A stretch of DNA of 55,744 nt from Prevotellaceae bacterium UBA4361 (GTDB taxonomy: Bacteria > Bacteroidota > Bacteroidia > Bacteroidales > Bacteroidaceae), in the NCBI GenBank assembly GCA_002393575.1, contig DGSN01000029.1, positions 1-55,744 on the forward strand, given 5' to 3'. Numbering within the stretch: position 1 is the first letter of the stretch; each line of letters opens with the position of its first letter. A model generated the notes under the pieces. It was not told the origin of the DNA, did no database searches, and saw only the letters and a program-made list of their open reading frames with translations. Shown piece after piece: positions 22,860 through 31,361 of this stretch. Both the position numbers and the translations under genes were made by a program.

Positions 22860-25232
22860 TCATTCCATCAGGTTCACATCGAGGTTTGGCACTTCCATCA
22901 AGGAATCGCCTTCGAGCGCCGTGGAATCCACTTCGACGGAGTCTTCCAACGCACCTTCGTATGTCTCACTGAGGATTTCCTCCTTGAGCGGAGGGAACTT
23001 GCCATGATAGTGGGCGAAGTGAGGGTCTTTCAGTACCTTGTCCATGAAATAGCCATATACAGGAAGTGCCGTGCGACTACCCTGCCCCAATGCTCCCGTG
23101 CGGAAGTGGATGCATCGGTATTCACCACCGAACCAAGCACCGCCCACCAAATGAGGGGAACAGCCCACGAACCACGCATCAGAATGATTGGACGAGGTGC
23201 CAGTCTTGCCACCAAACTCGGTGTCGTAGCAATGGATATATTCCCACAGTGCTTGTGTTGTTCCACCTGCCTCGTGCATACCTGCATAGAAAAGTCGCTG
23301 CATGTAGAAGGCTGTGCGATAGTCCATTGCCCGCTTCGCCTTTGGCACATCTTTCTCACAATTATAGATTTCCTTTCCGTCGCGGTCGATGATACGTGTG
23401 ACCAGGATTGGGTCGCGCTGCATGCCGTCGTTCATGGCACAGCAATAAGCATCCACCAATTCCAACAGGTTCACGTCGCTGGCACCGAGCGCCAAGGAAG
23501 GACGGTTGTCCAATTTGCTCTTGATACCCATGCGTTGAGCCATGTCGATGACACTTGGAATGCCTGTTTCCTGCCCTAACTTCACAGCAATCGTGTTGAT
23601 GGAACGTGCAAAGGCAGCACGAAGAGTGACAAAGGCATTCGTGCAGTAGCCATTAGCATTGTGCGGAGTCCAGTTGCGTGTCACACCATCGTCATCGACC
23701 ACAGGAATGGTGATGTAGCTGTCTTGCCGACGATCCACAGGAGTGAGTCCGAGGTTCTCCATCGCTGCTGCATAGACGAAGAGCTTGAACGTGGAACCAG
23801 GTTGGCGCTGGGCTGTTACCTTGTCATACTTCCACGCATTGAAATCAATGTCGCCCACCCATGCTCGCACATAGCTGGTTTGCGGTTCCATTGCCACAAA
23901 TCCGCAGTGCATCTGGCTGACCATATAGCGAATGGAGTCCATCGTACTGATTTCACGCTCTATGGAACGGTTGGGCGTGTCGTAGGTGAAGAGCTTCACA
24001 GTGTGAGGCTGATTCATGTAGAATTCGACGGAGTCGGGCTGATTCGGATATTTCTTCTCCAGAATTTGATGGTAAGTGCAGTTCTTGGCTATATTTTCGA
24101 TGAAATTCGGGATTTCTCGCCCATACTCATCGCGCCAAGGCGTTCTACCTCGCCAATGCTGGTCGAAACGCTGTTGCAAAACACGCATCTGCTTGAGAAC
24201 GGCTTCTTCGGCATACTGCTGCAAGCGAGTGTCAATAGTGGTATATATCTTCAAGCCATCGGCATAGAGGTCGATGTTATTTTCCTTGCACCAATCGGAA
24301 AGGAAGTCCTTGATTTTCTCACGGAAATACTGTGCCTGTCCGTCGTAAGTGTTCTCAACATTGTAAGTGAGTTCGATAGGCAATTTCGAGATGGAGTCAT
24401 ATTCCTGCTGGGTGAGACTGCCATAGTTGCGCATGTTGTTGAGAACCACATTCCTTCGAGACAGACTGTTTTTAGGATTCACCTTTGGATTGTATGTAGT
24501 AGTGGCTTTCAGCAGACCTATTAATGTGGCACTCTGCTGAGGATTGAGTTGGTCAGGAGTTGTGTTGAAATAGGTTTTGGCAGCCGTCTTGATGCCAAAG
24601 GAATTGCTACCGAAATCGACAGTGTTGAGATAAAGCGTGAGGATGTCCTTCTTGCTATAGAGATTCTCAATCTTGATAGCAGTTATCCATTCCTTCGACT
24701 TCATGATGAGCATCTTCAGCACTGGCACTCTGCCAAGAAGCCCCGTGGAATACTGCGAACGCATCTTGAAAAGGTTTTTCACGAGTTGCTGCGTGATGGT
24801 GCTGGCACCTCGTGCATTGCCCTGAAGCATATCCTTGAAAGCGGAGAAAAGTCCTCCGTAGTCGATGCCATGATGCAAATAGAAACGTTCGTCCTCGGTA
24901 CTTATCAGTGCATCGATGACGTATGGAGATATTTCCTCAAACTGCACAGGCGAACGGTTCTCGTTGAAATACTTGCCTATCAACACGCTGTCGGCACTAT
25001 AAACAAGGGATGCTTCGTCGTTGATAGGATTCTCGATGCAATCCATGTCGGGCGACTTGCCGAACAATCCGAACAAATCTATATCAACGGCTCCCAAATA
25101 GAGGAAGAAAAGGACTATGAAGGTGGCAATGGGAGTGACCAAACGCTGATACCAACGTCCTCGATACTGAGCTTTGTACCAAAACCATGCAAGCCTCAAC
25201 CCTCTGCCTATTTTCTTGAATATTCTTATCAT
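22860..25232 (-). CDS. Class A penicillin-binding protein (PBP1A-like)
   Basis: A 790-residue bifunctional peptidoglycan synthase. A short cytoplasmic segment is followed by one membrane anchor at about 32-52. The glycosyltransferase domain carries EDERFYLHHG and ASTITQQLVKN. The transpeptidase domain has the complete serine active site: STFK in PGSTFKLF, the SxN motif in RSINTIAVK, and KTGT in GGKTGTSSN. It polymerises glycan strands and cross-links peptides at the outer face of the inner membrane. The C-terminus (residues 760-790) is an acidic tail. The Pif1/TPR gene starts 20 bases downstream, suggesting a shared transcript, although the functions are not obviously related. Confidence 0.95.
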   Translation of the reverse strand: MIRIFKKIGRGLRLAWFWYKAQYRGRWYQRLVTPIATFIVLFFLYLGAVDIDLFGLFGKSPDMDCIENPINDEASLVYSADSVLIGKYFNENRSPVQFEEISPYVIDALISTEDERFYLHHGIDYGGLFSAFKDMLQGNARGASTITQQLVKNLFKMRSQYSTGLLGRVPVLKMLIMKSKEWITAIKIENLYSKKDILTLYLNTVDFGSNSFGIKTAAKTYFNTTPDQLNPQQSATLIGLLKATTTYNPKVNPKNSLSRRNVVLNNMRNYGSLTQQEYDSISKLPIELTYNVENTYDGQAQYFREKIKDFLSDWCKENNIDLYADGLKIYTTIDTRLQQYAEEAVLKQMRVLQQRFDQHWRGRTPWRDEYGREIPNFIENIAKNCTYHQILEKKYPNQPDSVEFYMNQPHTVKLFTYDTPNRSIEREISTMDSIRYMVSQMHCGFVAMEPQTSYVRAWVGDIDFNAWKYDKVTAQRQPGSTFKLFVYAAAMENLGLTPVDRRQDSYITIPVVDDDGVTRNWTPHNANGYCTNAFVTLRAAFARSINTIAVKLGQETGIPSVIDMAQRMGIKSKLDNRPSLALGASDVNLLELVDAYCCAMNDGMQRDPILVTRIIDRDGKEIYNCEKDVPKAKRAMDYRTAFYMQRLFYAGMHEAGGTTQALWEYIHCYDTEFGGKTGTSSNHSDAWFVGCSPHLVGGAWFGGEYRCIHFRTGALGQGSRTALPVYGYFMDKVLKDPHFAHYHGKFPPLKEEILSETYEGALEDSVEVDSTALEGDSLMEVPNLDVNLME

Positions 25233-25371
25233 GGGTGATTATATGAAGTGTGAAATTAAATGAAGAACTTCAATTGAAAATTAGGAATTAGTAATTTGAA
25301 ATGTGGAATTAATTTCTAACTCCTAATTTCTAATTATTCTCCATTCTTCATTTACCATTCTACATCTGATA

Positions 25372-26277
25372 TCATTTAATTATTTCTTTCACGAAAGTCA
25401 TCGCCTCATTCAATGAAGTGTGGTCGAGATTCAACCAATGTATGTCAGTGTCATGCTTGAACCATGTCATTTGTTTCTTTGCATACACACGTGTATTCTT
25501 TTTTATTCTTTCCACCGCCATCGACAGTTCCCATTCCCCATCGAGCACCTTGAAAAGTTCCTTGTAGCCCACGGTGTTGAGCGAATTGAGATGGCGCAGA
25601 GGATAGACACTTCGCACTTCGTCCATCAAGCCCTGTTGCATCATCTCATCCACACGCTGGTTGATGCGTTGGAAGAGCAACTCGCGGCTCCGTGTCAAAC
25701 CGATTTTCACGATTCGGAAAGGACGTTCCTTCTGGGTGTTCGTGCGCAAACGGCTGAAAGGAATGCCCGACTGATAATAGATTTCCAAAGCATGAACTAT
25801 ACGCTTTGGATTCTTCAGGTCGGCAATGGCGTAATACTCAGGGTCAATGATTCTAAGTTCTGCCTTCAGCGCATCAAGTCCTTCCTGCGCCAATCTTTCG
25901 CGAAGCATCTCTCGCACATCGTCGCCGATGGTGGGGATGTCATCAATGCCTTTGCAAACAGCATCAATATACATCATGCTTCCTCCCGACATCAACGCAT
26001 AGTCGTGGGTCTCGAAATAGTCTTTCAAGAGGGACAAGACATCACTTTCGAACTGAGCAGCACTATAATACTCATCCAGTTCCAACTGATGGACAAAATA
26101 GTGCTTCACTTCTCGCAGTTGTTCCTCCGTAGGTGCAGCCGTTCCAATGCTCAGAGTCTTGTATATCTGCCGAGAATCAGCAGAAATAATGGGAGAAGAC
26201 AAGAGCTTAGCCAAAGAAAGACTAAGCTCTGTTTTTCCGACCGCCGTTGGACCCAAGAGTACAACCAAGGTTTTCAT
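25372..26277 (-). CDS. miaA: tRNA dimethylallyltransferase
   Basis: MiaA transfers a dimethylallyl group to A37 of tRNAs that read codons beginning with U, aiding accurate decoding. The 301-residue product has the P-loop GPTAVGKTELS near the start, the ISADSRQIYKTLSIGTA motif, and the later NTVGYKE motif, all typical. Length is normal. In many Bacteroidales, miaA follows the lpxD-lpxC-lpxA genes, and that order is kept here except for one inserted gene (26439-26990). A 140-base AT-rich gap with AATTAGGAATTAG/CTAATTTC inverted repeats separates it from the PBP gene. Confidence 0.96.
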   Translation of the reverse strand: MKTLVVLLGPTAVGKTELSLSLAKLLSSPIISADSRQIYKTLSIGTAAPTEEQLREVKHYFVHQLELDEYYSAAQFESDVLSLLKDYFETHDYALMSGGSMMYIDAVCKGIDDIPTIGDDVREMLRERLAQEGLDALKAELRIIDPEYYAIADLKNPKRIVHALEIYYQSGIPFSRLRTNTQKERPFRIVKIGLTRSRELLFQRINQRVDEMMQQGLMDEVRSVYPLRHLNSLNTVGYKELFKVLDGEWELSMAVERIKKNTRVYAKKQMTWFKHDTDIHWLNLDHTSLNEAMTFVKEIIK

Positions 26278-26438
26278 GTCAATCTTTTTGAATAGAAAGA
26301 ATTATATTTCGACCATGACGATAACCATAACCTTAACATTCCATCCGAATGACGGTTATAAGGTTAAAATCGCTTCACACTCCACGTTAAAGTGCAGCCT
26401 TAGACCACAGACCTTAGTCCTCAGACAACACCTCTCAT

Positions 26439-26990
26439 TCAGGAGAATGGGTCGCCATCACTGATGTCAAGTCCTTCCATTTCTATATCCTCATCGCTCA
26501 CGCCTTCGTCAAACATGTCATCGTCCATCATCGAGCTATCACTGTCGGAAACAATCGGATTGCGGGCGAAAAGCTCATCGAAGTCGAGCATCTGAACAGG
26601 AGGATTGCCTTGCTGACGCGACAACACAGGAGCTTTCAGCGACTTGCCAGTGATGATTTCGCTGAGTTCGATGAAGAAATGGCGGTCGCCCAGCGGGTCG
26701 AAAGTATAAAGCAAATGCTGCTTCTCATCTTCCACAAACTCACTGATGCGTGTCTTTGCCATCACATACGAATCCACATCGGAACTGGTGTCCATCTCCT
26801 CCAGTGTGATTTCCTGATACTTCTCCCAGCCGTTCTCGCAGATGGTGAACGACGTGATTTGACTGTCGTCATAGCCGCAGCTGTCGAGAATAGCCTTGTG
26901 GAAGTCAAGGAATGTGGCATCTGAATCTATCTTTATTTCTCGCATGAAGTCTTCCACTTCATCGGAAATCATTAGGAATCTGTAAATCAT
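26439..26990 (-). CDS. PRiA4-ORF3-like domain protein
   Basis: A 183-residue protein. Residues 1-125 resemble the plasmid pRiA4b ORF-3-like fold: MIYRFLMISDEVEDFMREIK, then FLDFHKAILDSCGYDDSQIT, FTICENGWEK and LLYTFDPLGDRHFF. The remainder is a very acidic, probably disordered tail (DSDSSMMDDDMFDEG, SDEDIEMEGLD). The domain is found in plasmid and chromosomal proteins of unknown function and is not part of lipid A synthesis. The gene sits between lpxA and miaA on the same strand, only 25 bases after lpxA, so it is probably co-transcribed. Its role here is unknown. Confidence 0.8.
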   Translation of the reverse strand: MIYRFLMISDEVEDFMREIKIDSDATFLDFHKAILDSCGYDDSQITSFTICENGWEKYQEITLEEMDTSSDVDSYVMAKTRISEFVEDEKQHLLYTFDPLGDRHFFIELSEIITGKSLKAPVLSRQQGNPPVQMLDFDELFARNPIVSDSDSSMMDDDMFDEGVSDEDIEMEGLDISDGDPFS

Positions 26991-27015
26991 GATATTATCT
27001 CTCTAAACGAAGGTG

Positions 27016-27789
27016 TTAGCGAACGATACCACGCTGCGAACTCCTCACAAAATCAACAATATATTGAATCTCAGGTCCAGGATGAATGCCATACTCAATC
27101 TGCTCAATGGCTTCCTGCACAGTGAGATTGCTATTATAAATCAAACGATATGCACTGTGGATGTCCTCAATGATATTGGGAGCAAATTTGCGACGACGCA
27201 AACCCACGATGTTCAAGCCTGCGAAAGCAATCGGTTCCTTACCTGCAATGATGAAAGGAGGAATGTCCTTGCTGGTACGGCTACCACCCTGCACCATCGT
27301 GTAGCCACCCACATGGCAGAACTGATGCACGAGCACCGTTGCCGAGATGATGGCATTGTCATCCACAATCACCTCTCCACCGAGTTTCGTGGAATTGCCC
27401 ATGATGATGCCATTACCAAAGAGGCAGTCGTGAGGAATATGCGCATTCTCCATGATGAGGTTGTTCGACCCCACCACGGTCTTGCCCTTGGCAGCGGTGC
27501 CTCGGTTGATGGTCACATTCTCACGTATCTTATTGTTGTCACCGATTTCGGCTGTGGTCTCCTCACCACGGAATTTCAGGTCTTGAGGAATAGCACCGAT
27601 TACGGCACCAGGGAAAATGTGATTTCCATTGCCCATGCGAGTTCCGCTCAAGAGCGTCACACTGTTCATCAGCACATTGTTGTCGCCAATGATGACGTTC
27701 TTGTCGATGAAACAGAATGCACCAATCTCACAGTTCTCACCTATCTGTGCTTCGGGGTCAATATATGCTAAAGGACTGATTTTTGCCAT
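27016..27789 (-). CDS. lpxA: UDP-N-acetylglucosamine acyltransferase
   Basis: LpxA performs the first step of lipid A synthesis, moving a hydroxyacyl chain from acyl carrier protein to UDP-GlcNAc. The 257-residue product shows the left-handed beta-helix hexapeptide pattern from residue 1 to about 190 (for example IGENCEIGAF, IGDNNVLMNS). The probable catalytic histidine is in MENAHIPHDC. The C-terminal helical domain includes IAGLNIVGLRRR-type sequence (FAGLNIVGLRRRKF). It lies directly downstream of lpxC-fabZ and upstream of the PRiA4-like gene in the same orientation. Confidence 0.96.
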   Translation of the reverse strand: MAKISPLAYIDPEAQIGENCEIGAFCFIDKNVIIGDNNVLMNSVTLLSGTRMGNGNHIFPGAVIGAIPQDLKFRGEETTAEIGDNNKIRENVTINRGTAAKGKTVVGSNNLIMENAHIPHDCLFGNGIIMGNSTKLGGEVIVDDNAIISATVLVHQFCHVGGYTMVQGGSRTSKDIPPFIIAGKEPIAFAGLNIVGLRRRKFAPNIIEDIHSAYRLIYNSNLTVQEAIEQIEYGIHPGPEIQYIVDFVRSSQRGIVR

Positions 27790-27852
27790 AAAATTATTTT
27801 TTGAGTCTGATAAGTTTTTTTCAGAATAAAAGGTGTTCTCAGCAAGGAAGCA

Positions 27853-29232
27853 TCATTTGTTCTTCACAATCTGAGCCGTGAATTCAGCTTCTGCCACCAC
27901 ATTTTCGCCCACGAATATCAAGCCTCGCATCGACGAAATGCCACGGCGCACAGGAGCCAGCAGTTTCACAAGGAAGATGAGCGTGTCGCCTGGCACCACC
28001 TTGTGACGGAATCTCACATTGTCAATCTTGGCGAAGTAAGTGGACCAATGCTCAGGTTCTTCCACCGAGTTGAGCACCAGCAAACCGCCTGCCTGAGCCA
28101 TCGCTTCCACCAGCAGCACTCCTGGCATCACAGGTTCCTGTGGGAAATGCCCCAAGAAGAACGGCTCGTTCGAAGTCACATTCTTCACGCCCACAATGTA
28201 GTTTTCATGAATGTCGATAATCTTATCGACCAACTGCATCGGATAGCGATGAGGAAGCAACTCGCGGATGCGGTTCACATCCATCACGGGTGCCTTGTTA
28301 GGGTCGTACTCAGGTGCCTGAATCTCGTGCCTTCTGATTTCCTTGCGTATCTCGCGCGCAAACCTATTATTTATAGTATGCCCTGGCTTGGTGGCAATCA
28401 CGCGTCCCTTGATAGGACGACCCACAAGTGCCAAGTCGCCGATGATGTCGAGCAACTTGTGACGTGCCGTCTCGTTTGGCCATGTCAGCGGTTTGTTGTT
28501 CAAATACCCCAAGTGGCGGGCATCCTTATGCGGAACACCAATCTGGTCAGCGAGTGCATCGTAACGTTCCTGCGACAACTCATGCTCATAAATCACGATG
28601 GCATTGTCCAAGTCGCCACCCTTGATAAGACCGAGATTGAGCAGAGGCTCAATTTCTCTCACAAACACGAATGTGCGAGCCGAAGCCACTTCCTCCGCAA
28701 AGTCCTCCACATGGTCGAGCACTGCAAACTGGCTGGCAAGCACCTTCGAGTCGAACGCAATCTGGGCATTCACGCTGAATTCCTCGTCGGGCAGAATGAG
28801 CAGATGTTCTCCGTGCTCACCCTTCACCTCAATCTTATGTCTAACGATGTAGTATTCTTTCTCTGCATCCTGTTCCTCCAAGCCCACGCGTTGTATCTCC
28901 TGAACGAACATCAGGGCAGAGCCGTCGAGGATAGGCATTTCGGGACCATCCATCTGAATCAGGCAGTTGTCGATTCTCGATGCATAGAGAGCAGCCATAG
29001 CATGTTCGATGGTGCTCACCTTCATGCCGTCCTTCACCAATACCGTGCCTCTCTGCGTGTCGCCCACGTTCTCAGCCACGCAGTCGATGATAGGTTGCCC
29101 CTCCAAGTCGGTACGCTGAATCTTGTATCCGTGATGAGCAGGAGCAGGCAAGAAAGTAGCTGTTATGAACTGTCCCGTGTGCAAACCCTTTCCCTTCACG
29201 GTAAAACTATCCTTCAGTGTCAGTTGTTTCAT
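27853..29232 (-). CDS. lpxC/fabZ: Bifunctional LpxC deacetylase/FabZ dehydratase fusion
   Basis: A 459-residue fusion typical of Bacteroidetes. The N-terminal part (about 1-300) is LpxC, the zinc deacetylase that commits UDP-acyl-GlcNAc to lipid A; its metal ligands lie in STIEHAMAAL and RHKLLDIIGDLALVG, and a catalytic histidine in GHTINNRFA. The C-terminal part (about 315-459) is FabZ, the beta-hydroxyacyl-ACP dehydratase of fatty acid synthesis, with its active residues in GHFPQEPVMPGVLLVEAMAQ. Fusion places the two enzymes that compete for hydroxyacyl-ACP under one control. The gene lies between lpxD and lpxA on the same strand; the gap to lpxD is filled by heptamer repeats. Confidence 0.97.
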   Translation of the reverse strand: MKQLTLKDSFTVKGKGLHTGQFITATFLPAPAHHGYKIQRTDLEGQPIIDCVAENVGDTQRGTVLVKDGMKVSTIEHAMAALYASRIDNCLIQMDGPEMPILDGSALMFVQEIQRVGLEEQDAEKEYYIVRHKIEVKGEHGEHLLILPDEEFSVNAQIAFDSKVLASQFAVLDHVEDFAEEVASARTFVFVREIEPLLNLGLIKGGDLDNAIVIYEHELSQERYDALADQIGVPHKDARHLGYLNNKPLTWPNETARHKLLDIIGDLALVGRPIKGRVIATKPGHTINNRFAREIRKEIRRHEIQAPEYDPNKAPVMDVNRIRELLPHRYPMQLVDKIIDIHENYIVGVKNVTSNEPFFLGHFPQEPVMPGVLLVEAMAQAGGLLVLNSVEEPEHWSTYFAKIDNVRFRHKVVPGDTLIFLVKLLAPVRRGISSMRGLIFVGENVVAEAEFTAQIVKNK

Positions 29233-29276
29233 TATTTTTTTCTTTTTCGTTGGGGCAAAGCCCGTTTATGTTTTTA

Positions 29277-29490
29277 GAATGAAAAATGAGCGCTTCGCTT
29301 AAATGAAGAATGAGCGCTTCGCTTAAATGAAGAATGAGCGCTTCGCTTAAATGAAGAATGTAGAATGTAGAATGAAGAATGTATTTTACTCTGCTCATTG
29401 GATGAGCTACTCTCATTCTTAATTCTCAATTCTTCATTCTTAATTCTCAATTCTTCATTCTTAATTCTTCATTCTTAATTCTTCATTCTT
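29277..29490. repeat. Heptamer arrays between lpxD and lpxC-fabZ
   Basis: Three 24-base direct repeats of GAGCGCTTCGCTTAAATGAA occupy 29285-29353, followed by AATGTAGAATG words, and then TTCATTCTTAATTC words from 29414 to 29490. The array reaches the stop codon of lpxD. It interrupts an otherwise compact lipid A operon and could form a large hairpin in the mRNA. Confidence 0.85.
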
Positions 29491-30532
29491 AATTATCCTT
29501 CTTCATCTCTTCCAGCTGTCTTTTCAGTTCAGCCACTTCCTTCAGCAGGTCAGGAAGCTGTTTCCAGGCAGCAGCCTGTTTAGCAAAGAGCTTGTGTTCC
29601 ACAGCAGGATAGCCCATCAGCACCTTACCACCCTCACGCACAATGGAAGAGTTGTTCAGTCCCGACTGAGCACCCACTTGCGTTCTGGCACCCACGGAGA
29701 GATGTCCGCTCACTCCAACCTGTCCACCGAACATGCACCATTCGCCGACCTTCGCACTTCCTGCCACACCGACCTGTGCCGACATCACCGTGTTGGCACC
29801 CACATCCACATTGTGCGCTATCTGAACCAAGTTGTCGAGCTTCACACCACGACGAATAATCGTAGTACCCATCGTCGAACGGTCAACACAAGAGTTCGCA
29901 CCTATTTCCACATCGTCCTCAATCGTCACAATACCAATCTGAGGAATCTTCTCGTAACCATCGGCAGTCGGAGCAAAACCAAAACCGTCAGCACCAATCA
30001 CCACCCCTGCATGAAGCGTCACTCTTGAACCAATCTTGCAGTCGTGATAAACGGTTGCATTGGGATAAATGATACAATCCTCGCCAATCGTCACATTGTC
30101 GTCTATCACCACATTGGGATAGATGGCAGTGCCACGACCTATTTTCACATTCTCGCCAATGCAAGCCATCGGACCGATGTAGCAGTCCTCTCCCACTTGT
30201 GCCGATTCCGAAACGTATGCCCTTTCGCTCACGCCAGTCTTCTTCTGCTGCATCGACTGGTACATCGTCAGCAACTTCGCCACCGTCTCGTAGGCGTTAT
30301 CCACCCTGATCAGCGTTGCCTCCACAGGCTGCTGAGCCACGAAGTCACGATTCACGAGTACCACACTCGATTTAGTCTCATAGAGGAAATGCTCATATTT
30401 GGGATTTGCCAAAAAAGAGATGGCTCCAGGCACTCCCTCTTCTATCTTTGCAAAAGTGGAAACCTGCACACTTGCATTCCCCTCAACAGTTCCACCAACA
30501 AGTGCTGCAATTTGTTCTGCTGTAAATATCAT
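29489..30532 (-). CDS. lpxD: UDP-3-O-acylglucosamine N-acyltransferase
   Basis: LpxD adds the second acyl chain in lipid A synthesis. The 347-residue product has an N-terminal uridine-binding domain (about 1-100, with FLANPKYEHFLYET), a beta-helix of hexapeptide repeats (about 100-290), the catalytic histidine in VQIAHNVDVG, and a C-terminal helix (QLPDLLKEVAELKRQLEEM). It is the first gene of a minus-strand set lpxD, lpxC-fabZ, lpxA, PRiA4-like, miaA. A possible -7 box (TATTTTTG on the minus strand, 30734-30741) lies about 200 bases upstream, without a clear TTTG partner. Confidence 0.96.
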   Translation of the reverse strand: MIFTAEQIAALVGGTVEGNASVQVSTFAKIEEGVPGAISFLANPKYEHFLYETKSSVVLVNRDFVAQQPVEATLIRVDNAYETVAKLLTMYQSMQQKKTGVSERAYVSESAQVGEDCYIGPMACIGENVKIGRGTAIYPNVVIDDNVTIGEDCIIYPNATVYHDCKIGSRVTLHAGVVIGADGFGFAPTADGYEKIPQIGIVTIEDDVEIGANSCVDRSTMGTTIIRRGVKLDNLVQIAHNVDVGANTVMSAQVGVAGSAKVGEWCMFGGQVGVSGHLSVGARTQVGAQSGLNNSSIVREGGKVLMGYPAVEHKLFAKQAAAWKQLPDLLKEVAELKRQLEEMKKDN

Positions 30533-30879
30533 TGGTTAAATCTTAGCTTTTCCCGACCATGTGCGGGCATTACTTGTTTTATCAGTTAAAGTAAAAAGTC
30601 AAAGGTCAAAAGTCAAAGGCGACCTTAGACCTAAATCTCTTCACACTTTGAAACTTGTTTTTTGCACTTCTGTACTTTGTACTTTTTTTGTACTTTGTAC
30701 CTAATCTATACGCATACGCGCACACAATTTTTGCAAAAATACAAAAAGAAATCCGTCCTCTCACTATTTTTCATTCATTTTTTTCCAAATCGCACTAATT
30801 TACACACCAATCCACCAAAATAAACACAAAAAGGAACAAACAGCATTACACTTTTAAGTTTTTAAGTTTTTGAGTTTAT
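30533..30879. other. Intergenic region upstream of lpxD
   Basis: No gene is seen. It contains GTCAAAGGTCAAAAGTCAAAGG-type words near 30598-30620, CTTTGTACTTT repeats near 30670-30705 and AT-rich DNA. The region is shared between divergent lpxD and the GH128-like gene. The TTAAGTTTTTGAGTTTATG words just before 30880 recur before 31007 as part of the tandem duplication. Confidence 0.5.
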
Positions 30880-30969
30880 GTCTCCTAAAGAACCTTTAGG
30901 CGATAGCCAAATAGACTAAATGTACTAAATTTTAAATTTTTGCTGATTTTGCCGATTTCTTTAGGAGAC
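30880..30969 (+). repeat. GTCTCC/GGAGAC hairpin element, first tandem copy
   Basis: A 90-base unit whose ends GTCTCCTAAAGAA and TTCTTTAGGAGAC pair perfectly; the right end is followed by TTTTT. Just inside the left arm, CCTAAAGAACCTTTAGG forms a local hairpin, so the left arm can pair either with the near or the far partner. The inner sequence (GACTAAATGTACTAAATTTT, GCTGATTTTGCCGATTTC) is shared with the copy at 14609-14686. Confidence 0.75.
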
Positions 30970-31006
30970 TTTTTCACTTTTCTTTTTTTTAAGTTTTTGA
31001 GTTTAT

Positions 31007-31096
31007 GTCTCCTAAAGAACCTTTAGGCGTTAGCCAAATAGACTAAATGTACTAAATTTTAAAATTTTGCTGATTTTGCCGATTTCTTTAGGAGAC
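31007..31096 (+). repeat. GTCTCC/GGAGAC hairpin element, second tandem copy
   Basis: Almost identical to 30880-30969 and offset by 127 bases; the flanking AAGTTTTTGAGTTTAT and TTTTTCACTTTTCT are duplicated too, so a whole 127-base unit was repeated in tandem. It again ends in a T-run and has the same two alternative pairings. It lies about 265 bases before the GH128-like gene. Confidence 0.75.
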
Positions 31097-31361
31097 TTTT
31101 TCACTTTTCTCTTTTTGTTTCTCGAAATCAAAACAGCAAAGCACCTTTTTGTTAAAACAATTTAACGGAACAGCGATTTTAACAAGAAACTTTTTAAGCA
31201 TCCAATATTTTTTTCTAATATTGCACGTTAAACAAATTCTCAGCAGTCTTTGCAACAGAAAAGTAAAAAGCGAGAAAAGAGTTATTATAGGCTCTTTTTG
31301 TTTTTTATCCAATCATTTCTCACCCCTAATTACTAAAATCATCAAATAACTATCTATAAAC

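Noticed and set aside
28003..29277. A 424-codon open frame on the plus strand opposite lpxC-fabZ
   Set aside because: It is antisense to a fully recognised gene, its translation has no family pattern, and its openness follows from the codon use of the real gene.
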